Below, in pieces: positions 1-6,714 of a DNA stretch of 11,491 nt (positions are counted from its first letter, which is position 1; the number at the start of each line of letters is the position of its first letter). The position numbers and the translations under genes were made by a program. The stretch lies in assembly GCA_021789565.1 (NCBI GenBank), contig JAJYJL010000125.1:1-11491 (forward strand). The letters are read 5' to 3'. The notes under the pieces are model-generated. The model saw only the letters and a program-made list of their open reading frames with translations. It was not told the DNA's origin and searched no databases. The stretch comes from Acidobacteriota bacterium (lineage in GTDB: Bacteria > Acidobacteriota > Terriglobia > UBA7540).

Positions 1-1
1 G

Positions 2-439
2 GACCGGCGCGTCCGGCAATTCCTCGCGCTGTTGAAACTGCATCCGGACGTGCAGCAGATGGCTCAGCAGGCGCGACTCGGAGAGAGTCAGCTGCGAACT
101 GTGGTCGGAATCAAAGAACCCATTCGGCAAGTGGCGGCGGTGCAGGGAATTATCCATCCGGCGAAGAAGGAGGCTCATCAGTCGGAGATCCCAAGTATCA
201 CAAGACAAGCTGAGAAGACACGGCCCAAGGTGAACCGCCGGGCGAGGCCGCGGGCAAGGAGAAAACCTCTCGACATCTCGCGTCTTATTGTCTGGGCAAA
301 GGACCTGCAGCCCAGAAACACTGATAAGCTCGTGCGAGAATTGCGGGGACACCTTGCGAAAAACGCGCCGGAGCGTGAAGCGATTTCTTGCCTGCGCGAG
401 GTCTTGGATCGCGGGTTGTCTGGAACGTCGGATTCATGA
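2..439 (+). CDS. ParB/KorB-like DNA-binding protein, C-terminal part (5' end outside window)
   Basis: The frame is open to the left edge, so this is the C-terminal part of a longer gene; the TTG at 32 is probably internal. The first ~45 residues read like the helix-turn-helix that follows the nuclease-like fold in ParB/Spo0J proteins: a short LALLKLHPDVQQM stretch, then a polar helix ending LGESQLRTVV, then a basic IRQVAAVQGII helix. A very basic linker follows (RPKVNRRARPRARRKP, about residues 65-79 counted from position 32), then a helical tail of about 50 residues with no family I recognise. In the known family these proteins bind specific DNA sites for partition or regulation. The stop overlaps the next gene's start (ATGA at 436-439), so the two are very likely co-translated. 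The ParB assignment rests on pattern resemblance in a short stretch, with the nuclease-like domain unseen. A stand-alone HTH regulator is the alternative. Confidence 0.5.
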   Translation, partial: DRRVRQFLALLKLHPDVQQMAQQARLGESQLRTVVGIKEPIRQVAAVQGIIHPAKKEAHQSEIPSITRQAEKTRPKVNRRARPRARRKPLDISRLIVWAKDLQPRNTDKLVRELRGHLAKNAPEREAISCLREVLDRGLSGTSDS

Positions 440-1425
440 ATGACCGTCTTGTTCTGCCAGCTGGCCTGGAATTCCCACACACGCTTCTCGATGTGAGTAT
501 TGAGTTTGACTCTCACATCAAGTCAGGGAAGGTCGCTGGGTACAAGCCAATCCCCACCTGCTTTGAACCGCTAGATAGCTATCTCGGGGGTGGGCTCGTT
601 CCTGAAAGCCTCATCCTAGTTGGCGGTCCTCCGGGTGTCGGCAAGACTGTCTTCATTTTGCAGGCGGCGCGCAACATCGCAGCAGCCGCAAGAGACAACA
701 AGACTGCAGCGTGTGTCGTTTGCTTTGAGCATGGGGAGGTTTATCTCTATCATCGTCTGCTCTGCTTGGAAAGCACAATGAGTAGCAGACTCGGGTTGAC
801 GATGGAGGACATTCGACGTGCCGCGCTCACGCAGGGAATAGGGGAACCTGGGCTAGAGACACTACTAACCACGCTGACGGCGGCACGGGACGCGTGGTCG
901 CGGATCACCCAATACTGGGAGCGATTGTTCCTGGTCAAAGGGCATCCGGCGAAGACAACGTTGAACGTCTTGGATACCTTTCTGACGCGCCTTCAAAACC
1001 AATTCGCCTCGGTGGTTCTCTTCGTCGACTATCTTCAAAAGGTACCCGTGGTCTCGACGGGCGTTGAACTCACTCCCGAGAAACAAATCCGAATCGTCAC
1101 TGAGGGTCTCAAGAATCTGGCATTGGCACATTCGGTCCCGATCGTTGGAGTGGCTGCGGCAGATGCGGAGGGGCTGAAGAGTTTGCGGGTGAGGTTCGAG
1201 GATCTATGGGGAGGGTCGACCGTCAACTATGAACCCGATGTTGCTGTGATGCTGAATCCCTTGCGCCATGCAAGAGGGAAGCCGACAGCCGAAGTGCTCT
1301 TTTCGATCGAGAAGAATCGGTTAGGTCCAACTGGCGCGCTATTCCAGCACACATTGCACGGAGAGTATTACGCTTTTGATCCACGAGGCAGCTCTGGCGA
1401 TGCACAAGAAACCAACTGCGTGTGA
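436..1425 (+). CDS. DnaB C-terminal-domain-like RecA-fold ATPase
   Basis: A 329-residue protein that matches only the C-terminal (RecA-fold) domain of replicative helicase DnaB. Residues 45-52 (PLDSYLGG) resemble the entry to the DnaB core. The Walker A is GGPPGVGKT (63-71). FEHGE (97-101) sits where DnaB has its FSLEMS motif with the catalytic Glu. The Walker B is LFVDYLQ (195-201), as in DnaB's DYLQ. LKNLALAHSVPIVGV (225-239) and DLWGGSTVNYEPDVAVML (256-273) match the later DnaB motifs, and KNRLGPTG (293-300) matches the final KNR-GPTG loop. The DnaB N-terminal collar domain is absent. I chose the ATG at 436 over one at 388 because it overlaps the upstream stop (ATGA), which implies coupling. 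The fold and ATP binding are well supported. Whether it unwinds DNA, loads a partner or works with the ParB-like protein is unknown. Other RecA-fold ATPases of the RadA/KaiC type are less likely, given the DYLQ and KNR-GPTG signatures. Confidence 0.85.
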   Translation: MNDRLVLPAGLEFPHTLLDVSIEFDSHIKSGKVAGYKPIPTCFEPLDSYLGGGLVPESLILVGGPPGVGKTVFILQAARNIAAAARDNKTAACVVCFEHGEVYLYHRLLCLESTMSSRLGLTMEDIRRAALTQGIGEPGLETLLTTLTAARDAWSRITQYWERLFLVKGHPAKTTLNVLDTFLTRLQNQFASVVLFVDYLQKVPVVSTGVELTPEKQIRIVTEGLKNLALAHSVPIVGVAAADAEGLKSLRVRFEDLWGGSTVNYEPDVAVMLNPLRHARGKPTAEVLFSIEKNRLGPTGALFQHTLHGEYYAFDPRGSSGDAQETNCV

Positions 1426-1629
1426 TTCCCAGCGTAGGACAGAAATTGCAGTGTCACCGGCTGGTTTGTTTGAGCGCGATGTGGGCCCATACGGCCGAAT
1501 TCGCCAGACGAAAGAGCCGCCATTCAATCGGGCCATGCTCCGCCGAATAATCCGACCCGAGACATCATCCTTGGAGACAAGAGGCATGGTCATCTGGTGC
1601 CGATTGGTCTTCCAGTATTGAACAAACCT
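1426..1629. other. Convergent intergenic region with no supported gene
   Basis: This 204-base gap lies between two convergent genes. Short open frames cross it on both strands (for example minus 1587-1339 and plus 1376-1621), but they overlap the real genes and show no recognisable domain or good ribosome binding site. I looked for a bidirectional terminator and found no strong GC-rich hairpin followed by a T run on either strand. The best local pairing is a short ggca/tgcc stem around 1583-1601, too weak to call. Confidence 0.5.
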
Positions 1630-4557
1630 TCAGTTGTCGGACTGCATTACAGCGGAATATCGTTCGCTTCGCTTCAGGAAAGCTATTTCACCGCCATCGA
1701 GTTCGAGTAAGTGGAAAACGATGTCGCGTGCGTCCAGCGAACCAGCACACTTGACAACTGATGCCTTCCCGGTAGTCGTGAACTCCTGTTCGAGGTAGAT
1801 GACCTGCTCACTATCAGCAAGGACTGGAATGTTAGGGACGTGCGTCACAAAGATGAGCTGCCTCGATAACTTGACGTGGCGGATTTGCTCGACAAGCTCA
1901 TTAGTTATAAGAGCAGGTCCAAGTTCATCTTCCGGCTGGTCAATGACGAGTGGCAACTGCTTGGGAACCATTGCGACGGAAACGAGTGCTAGTGCCTGTT
2001 CACCTCCAGACAGAGCAGTCTCAATTGGAGTGAAAACATCATCGCCATCCTTTTTGTAGCTGATCACGAACTTATCGCCGAGCAGACATTGTTCAAGCTT
2101 GTGAACATCCGCCTGGCCCATGCCTAATATGACCTTGGCTGTGTTCGACGTGACGTCAGGAGCGACTTGTGTCAATCGATTTGCGTCCCCACCCTGAACA
2201 ATGTTAACCAATTCTCTTGGCGTCACCGCATTGGCGATTGCATCGAGTTGGGCCTGTTTGGCCTGAATACGGTTCGTCGCGTTTGTCAGGCGATCAGCGA
2301 TCTGCTCAAGTATTTTGCGATAGTCCTCCCTCTCCGCGTCTTCAATGAGCTCTGCCCTGATATTAGACGCGGATTCTTTATCGATGAGTTGAACTATCTC
2401 GCCCCTTGACTTACGAATGCGCCCCCATGCCAGTCGGAACTGCTCTAGAAGGTCCTCTCTTTCCTTGTTTAGCCTCGAAAGCTCCTGCTGGACGATCACG
2501 AGTTCCCTCTGTTTCTCGAGGAGGTTGTTCAATCGCCTCCGCTTTTCGGTAATCCGGTTAATCAACCCTCCCTCTTCAGTGCCCTGATCGTCTGGTTTCA
2601 GGCTCGAACGGATCTCCCTATCAAGTCTCTCCTCACGAGCCTTCCGGGTGGTTTCGAGTTTGACCAGACGGTCAATTGCAACTGTTAACCCACTCCTTGT
2701 AGCGACAAGGTTCCGCCCAACAGCGGCGATGGCTTCATTGAAGACCATTGAGGCGCTACTTGAGAACATGCTAGGGGAGGCAGATTCCTCGTCAATCGCA
2801 ATGGGCTCGGGAGTTGCGGGTGCATTCTCGGACGCTGACGATTCTTTGCTTTCAGTATCTAGGCTTGACGGCAAGCTCTTAGACGACCAGACACCGTGCA
2901 AGCGTTCGAGCTCTTTTTTGTACGTATCCAGGGAAACCTCAATCTCGGCCCACTCTTTCTTTTCCTTGAATAGGGGAGACGTTGTCAGCTTCTCAAGTTC
3001 TTTGATTTCCTCATCCAATCCCTGGATGCCTGAGGTCGCAGAAGACAGTTCGACCTGGTGCTCAGTCTGCAAAATGATGTCTTTGCTGTTCTGGACCAGT
3101 CTTCCCAGAAGCGTGCTCTCTCCTCCAATTTGATCCGTTGTTAGCTCTTTGAGTTTCAACTCAACGCTCGCGAGAGAATCGACGATCTTCATCTGTTGGC
3201 GCGCATTGTCTTTGATCTTGACGACCTCGCCTTGCGGATACACCTCCAAAGGAAGAACAGACTGAACGGAGACGCCGCTCTCGTGCGTAAACTCACCATT
3301 CCAAAGGAGGAAGATCTCTGGAGACCCCTCGATCAGCAATTTGGCGCTAGCCCCGCGGCCGCTCCTTGTACATGAGAAAGTCCGCGAGATCCCGTACGTC
3401 TTTCCCTGAACATCCCTCAGATAGACTCTCACTTCACCCCCTTCGCCTACAAACGCGCGCATCCTGTCAGCGAACTTGTCGTGAGGGTCAGTATCGAGGG
3501 GGACTGTATTGAAGGCAAATCTTAGGCAATCCAGAAGAGCTGACTTGCCGGTATAGTTTTTCCCGATAATGCTGTTTTGATGCGGACTGAATCCGACCTT
3601 CATTCCGTTCAGCATGCCACCTGAGATAGACACTCCGATAATGTGCGGGTGAGAAACCTCGGGGGGTTCAGTGAAATGCACCGATTGAGGATATTGAACT
3701 TCGTCCTCACTGCGGATAACTCCGTGTCCAAGACGAAGTTCTGGTTCGTAGATAATCTGCCTTACCCCGTTGAGACCTGGCGCTGTCATCCTGATCCAAG
3801 TTGTGTTTAGCTCGAAATCATCGAGCCGGTGACAATCAGAGACATCAATGAAACCGAAAGAATTGGCTATTTTGGTCGAGTCCATGTTCTTGTAGAGCAG
3901 CCTGACCTTCCTCGGTCTATCAGTCACTCGCTTTATCTCGCCAGAGGGAGCGGCCAAGATCCTTAGGCGCCGGTCGTTTAGAATATCGGTCCTGCCTCGG
4001 AATTCCTTAGAGCCCCATAGACCATCGTCGCGTTGTACATGAGGGGCAATAACAACTCCTTGCAGGTGATTGACCACCTCATCCAATACCATGGAGATGG
4101 TCTTTTCGTCTTTGGGCGACAAGCAGCCAACACGGTCCTCTTTTTTCCCCTCACCTGACATACCCAATCGGATCAGCATCTTCTCTATTTCGGCGACATC
4201 TTGGGTCTCCTCGAACAACGCAAGCAAATGAGGACCTTCATAGGTTGTAATCTCAACACCTGGCAGGATGTGGATTTTGCTCTTCCCCGCTTTGCGGGCT
4301 TGTCTTGCCAACTTGACCAGCGGTTTACACCAGGCGACGCAATTATGGTCGGTGATTGCCACAAGATCAAGGGATGTCTTGTTCAGAGCATCGAAATATG
4401 TCTCGGGCGTTAGCGTAGCCGCTCTAATAGTTTGGTCGGGTCTGCTGTCCCAATCCCAACGAGTAGCAGGCGTGTGCACATGAAGGTTCGTATGTACCCA
4501 CCGTGCGTATGTAGGACTTTGGTGGAAATCGTTCAATTCTTGGATTGAGACAGGCAT
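1630..4557 (-). CDS. PHP-domain phosphoesterase fused to SMC/Rad50-like ABC ATPase
   Basis: Numbering is from the ATG at 4557 (975 residues). The N-terminal ~250 residues are a PHP metallohydrolase domain with an apparently full ligand set: HVH (26-28), TDH (69-71), GVE (100-102), H110, H173 and the DCH motif (241-243). An SMC/RecF-type ABC ATPase follows, with Walker A GKNYTGKS (332-339). The middle (about 460-780) is rich in charged heptad-like helix, interrupted by a Ser/Glu/Pro-rich linker near 557-605. The second ATPase half has signature LSGGEQ (849-854), Walker B LPLVIDQPEDE (868-878) and an H-loop FVTH (903-906). The architecture matches the PHP-ATPases annotated in databases as the TrlF family of AAA-like ATPases. 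A metal-dependent nuclease or phosphoesterase gated by ATP and DNA is the likely activity, but this is inferred. An upstream ATG at 4671 exists; I prefer 4557 because it has a G-rich ribosome binding site and because the 38 extra residues are Cys/Gly-rich and do not look like part of the fold. It lies 120 bases after brxL in the same direction. Confidence 0.85.
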   Translation of the reverse strand: MPVSIQELNDFHQSPTYARWVHTNLHVHTPATRWDWDSRPDQTIRAATLTPETYFDALNKTSLDLVAITDHNCVAWCKPLVKLARQARKAGKSKIHILPGVEITTYEGPHLLALFEETQDVAEIEKMLIRLGMSGEGKKEDRVGCLSPKDEKTISMVLDEVVNHLQGVVIAPHVQRDDGLWGSKEFRGRTDILNDRRLRILAAPSGEIKRVTDRPRKVRLLYKNMDSTKIANSFGFIDVSDCHRLDDFELNTTWIRMTAPGLNGVRQIIYEPELRLGHGVIRSEDEVQYPQSVHFTEPPEVSHPHIIGVSISGGMLNGMKVGFSPHQNSIIGKNYTGKSALLDCLRFAFNTVPLDTDPHDKFADRMRAFVGEGGEVRVYLRDVQGKTYGISRTFSCTRSGRGASAKLLIEGSPEIFLLWNGEFTHESGVSVQSVLPLEVYPQGEVVKIKDNARQQMKIVDSLASVELKLKELTTDQIGGESTLLGRLVQNSKDIILQTEHQVELSSATSGIQGLDEEIKELEKLTTSPLFKEKKEWAEIEVSLDTYKKELERLHGVWSSKSLPSSLDTESKESSASENAPATPEPIAIDEESASPSMFSSSASMVFNEAIAAVGRNLVATRSGLTVAIDRLVKLETTRKAREERLDREIRSSLKPDDQGTEEGGLINRITEKRRRLNNLLEKQRELVIVQQELSRLNKEREDLLEQFRLAWGRIRKSRGEIVQLIDKESASNIRAELIEDAEREDYRKILEQIADRLTNATNRIQAKQAQLDAIANAVTPRELVNIVQGGDANRLTQVAPDVTSNTAKVILGMGQADVHKLEQCLLGDKFVISYKKDGDDVFTPIETALSGGEQALALVSVAMVPKQLPLVIDQPEDELGPALITNELVEQIRHVKLSRQLIFVTHVPNIPVLADSEQVIYLEQEFTTTGKASVVKCAGSLDARDIVFHLLELDGGEIAFLKRSERYSAVMQSDN

Positions 4558-4562
4558 ATTGA

Positions 4563-4568
4563 TCCCCC
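4563..4568 (-). promoter_or_regulatory. Ribosome binding site of the PHP-ATPase gene
   Basis: GGGGGA on the minus strand lies five bases before the ATG at 4557. No comparable purine run precedes the longer-frame ATG at 4671. This is the main reason for choosing the shorter start. Confidence 0.5.
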
Positions 4569-4655
4569 AGTCACAAACACACATACTTCGCAAACCTAGG
4601 CCCCGAGTTGGCAATAAGCACATGCCACCAGCGTGATATTCGAAGCAGCGGTAAC

Positions 4656-4665
4656 CTGGGCCCAG
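4656..4665. repeat. Perfect 10-bp palindrome in the brxL to PHP-ATPase gap
   Basis: CTGGGCCCAG is a perfect self-complementary decamer, 13 bases after the brxL stop on the minus strand. It has no loop and no T run after it, so it does not look like an intrinsic terminator. It could be a protein-binding site or chance. I see no convincing -35/-10 promoter in the rest of this gap (4558-4677). Confidence 0.3.
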
Positions 4666-4677
4666 AAGCATGTATGC

Positions 4678-6705
4678 CTAAAGTTCTACACTCTTGCTCA
4701 CCGCACGATCTGGGTCGCCATAGAAGACGATGTCAAGTTTCTCCACCACTTCTTCCGGCAGTCCGACAAATTGTGATTTATTTGCTAGCGGTACGAGCGC
4801 GCGAATGGCGCCATTCTCCAACGCGACTTGGAGTGGTTCCATGATGGAGGCAACAGCCTTGATGTTGCCCTGTACCGTGATATCGCCCAGTACGATAGTA
4901 CCTGGCAAGATGCGCCTGCCAAACAGAGCAGATATCATCGCAACGTAGAATGCTACCCCGCAAGCGCAGTCCACACGGCCGCCACTCAGATCAATCGCCT
5001 CCGCCTGGATATCTTTTTGAGCTAGCAGCGGCGTCAGCGCGAGCTTGTCCTTCACGCTCAATAGATAAGCGAAAGCACGGTTGAGGGATTCCTTAAGCGA
5101 CGGCTCTAAACCACCAGGCGTTCGCAGCTTGCCAGTCCCTGCTGTGACCGAGACTTCCAGCCGAAAGAGTCCCACCCGTGCTTGGTCATCTGCCGCCGCC
5201 GTATATACACTGCCCGGCGGCAAGGGATCGGGAGAGATCACTCCGCTCCCTCCCTGTTCCGGCACACCCACTGTTCTTTCAGTCCCATCTTGATTGCCGA
5301 TGTAGGAAAAGCTCGTCTTGTAGAATTCGAACGAGCCTCGCTTTTTCAGCTGTTCCTTCACGCGGCGGCGTCCCTCCAGGGCCAGTTCCAGGTACTCCGT
5401 GAGCTCTGGTTCTGTCCATGCGCCATCAGGATGCAACAGTTTGAGCAGGCCACTAACTGTTCGCTTGACAGCGGAAGCGTCGCGCCCTTCGACGTGAGAA
5501 CCAAACCGGTAGTATTGTTCTACTGCATCAAACCGATTGTCCTTGCGCGCGATGCGAAACGCCTCCGCTAGATAGTCAGTGACAAATCCGTAGCGAGTCG
5601 TAAGCAAATCCTTGGACGTCTTGGGGATCTCCCATCCCGGGAGATAGTAATGGAAGCGATCGATAACAGCCAAGTCAAATGCATCCGGAAGAGGCTGAAG
5701 TAGGTCAGTGGCGCTGTTCTGAACGAGCGTTTCGACCGGCTGGTTGAGGTTGCCCACGAAGACAAGAGAGGCATCCGCCAGCACCTGCGTAATACCGCGA
5801 CTAAAGCGGCCATTCGCCATGTAGTCTTTCATGATCTGGATCGTGTCTGGGTCGGTGACCTTCATTCCGCTGACTTCGTCGAAGGCGACAACGTCCCAAT
5901 GCCCGACCAGTCCAACTTGGCGACGCGCATTGTTGTAGAACAGGTTGGCGGAGCTCGCCTTACCACCCGAAATGAGGATACAGTATGGCGACATCTCGCT
6001 ATAAGCATATGACTTGCCTGTGCCACGCGGTCCAAGCTCGATCAAGTTGTAATTCTTTTCGACGAATGGAATCAGGCGGGCGAGGATCAACAGCTTGAGC
6101 CGATGTTGCATGCGGTCCGGTTCTAGACCGAGCGTGCGTATGAGGACGTCGATCCATTCATCGCGTGTGAACTGGGCACGTCCATCGACAAACTCAGTTT
6201 CGTCGAACCGTGCTAGCTGGATTGGCTTGAGATCAGAAATGAAAAAGGGGCTGTCCTTCTTTTCGACTGGCGTCCGGAACTCAACGTCCACTAGGGCCCA
6301 AATTCCGCCTTCTAGGAGACGCGGGTATCGCCGATAGAACTCATCCGGGATATGGATTCGGCTGTAGCTGAAATTGTCCATCGCGGCCCAGTACTTGGCT
6401 TCGCTGGCCAGAAAGCGCACCTCAATCCGGTCGATGAACCGATAGCGGCCCCTTTGCTCAACCAGGGACTGGGCTTTGTTGGATTCGTCGTGTCGGAAAT
6501 AGTTCGAGCGCAGCGTGTTCTTCACGGCGGCGATGCCTAATTGGACTTCAGTGGGGTCTTCCGAGGCGCAGTACTTGCCCAGCAGATACTCGAGGACATA
6601 CGACGGAACATTCTCGCCACCTCGGATTTGGTGCAGCAGATCCTTCCGGACAACTTTGCCGGCAAACACCTGGGTTAGCTTTTGATCGAGCGTCTCGGAT
6701 GCCAT
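4678..6705 (-). CDS. brxL: BREX AAA+ protein BrxL with Lon-like C-terminal domain
   Basis: The protein has 675 residues, close to the usual BrxL length; numbering is from the ATG at 6705. An N-terminal helical region (about 1-190) precedes an AAA+ core with Walker A GPRGTGKS (225-232), Walker B VVAFDE (272-277), a sensor-1-like FVGNLNQP (316-323) and an arginine-containing IDRFHYYLPG (348-357). The C-terminal ~180 residues follow the Lon protease fold, but the catalytic Ser-Lys dyad is not conserved: the Ser position falls on Ala581 in DCACG and the Lys position on Met622 in SIMEP. In studied type 1 systems BrxL forms a DNA-binding ring of MCM-like AAA+ subunits needed for phage restriction and is not an evident protease. 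The start was chosen for its Shine-Dalgarno; a GTG two codons upstream is the alternative. It begins 7 bases after the pglZ stop, in the same operon. Confidence 0.95.
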   Translation of the reverse strand: MASETLDQKLTQVFAGKVVRKDLLHQIRGGENVPSYVLEYLLGKYCASEDPTEVQLGIAAVKNTLRSNYFRHDESNKAQSLVEQRGRYRFIDRIEVRFLASEAKYWAAMDNFSYSRIHIPDEFYRRYPRLLEGGIWALVDVEFRTPVEKKDSPFFISDLKPIQLARFDETEFVDGRAQFTRDEWIDVLIRTLGLEPDRMQHRLKLLILARLIPFVEKNYNLIELGPRGTGKSYAYSEMSPYCILISGGKASSANLFYNNARRQVGLVGHWDVVAFDEVSGMKVTDPDTIQIMKDYMANGRFSRGITQVLADASLVFVGNLNQPVETLVQNSATDLLQPLPDAFDLAVIDRFHYYLPGWEIPKTSKDLLTTRYGFVTDYLAEAFRIARKDNRFDAVEQYYRFGSHVEGRDASAVKRTVSGLLKLLHPDGAWTEPELTEYLELALEGRRRVKEQLKKRGSFEFYKTSFSYIGNQDGTERTVGVPEQGGSGVISPDPLPPGSVYTAAADDQARVGLFRLEVSVTAGTGKLRTPGGLEPSLKESLNRAFAYLLSVKDKLALTPLLAQKDIQAEAIDLSGGRVDCACGVAFYVAMISALFGRRILPGTIVLGDITVQGNIKAVASIMEPLQVALENGAIRALVPLANKSQFVGLPEEVVEKLDIVFYGDPDRAVSKSVEL

Positions 6706-6707
6706 AA

Positions 6708-6714
6708 CCACCTC
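6708..6714 (-). promoter_or_regulatory. Ribosome binding site of brxL overlapping the pglZ stop
   Basis: GAGGTGG lies two bases before the ATG at 6705 (five bases from the end of GAGG), and its first bases are part of the pglZ TGA. It favours the ATG at 6705 over the GTG at 6711, and suggests that brxL initiation follows translation of pglZ. Confidence 0.65.

Noticed and set aside
388..438. ATG at 388 as the start of the DnaB-like ATPase
   Set aside because: It would add 16 residues overlapping the upstream gene by 52 bases. The ATG at 436 gives an ATGA stop-start overlap and is the more natural coupled start.
1339..1593. Open frame on the minus strand across the convergent junction
   Set aside because: It overlaps the end of the DnaB-like gene, has no recognisable domain and no good ribosome binding site; probably spurious.
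4656..4665. CTGGGCCCAG palindrome as an intrinsic terminator of brxL
   Set aside because: There is no loop and no T run on the minus strand after it, so it does not meet the terminator pattern.
5182..5571. Plus-strand frame of 129 codons opposite brxL
   Set aside because: It lies entirely antisense to conserved brxL sequence, with no domain and no initiation signal.
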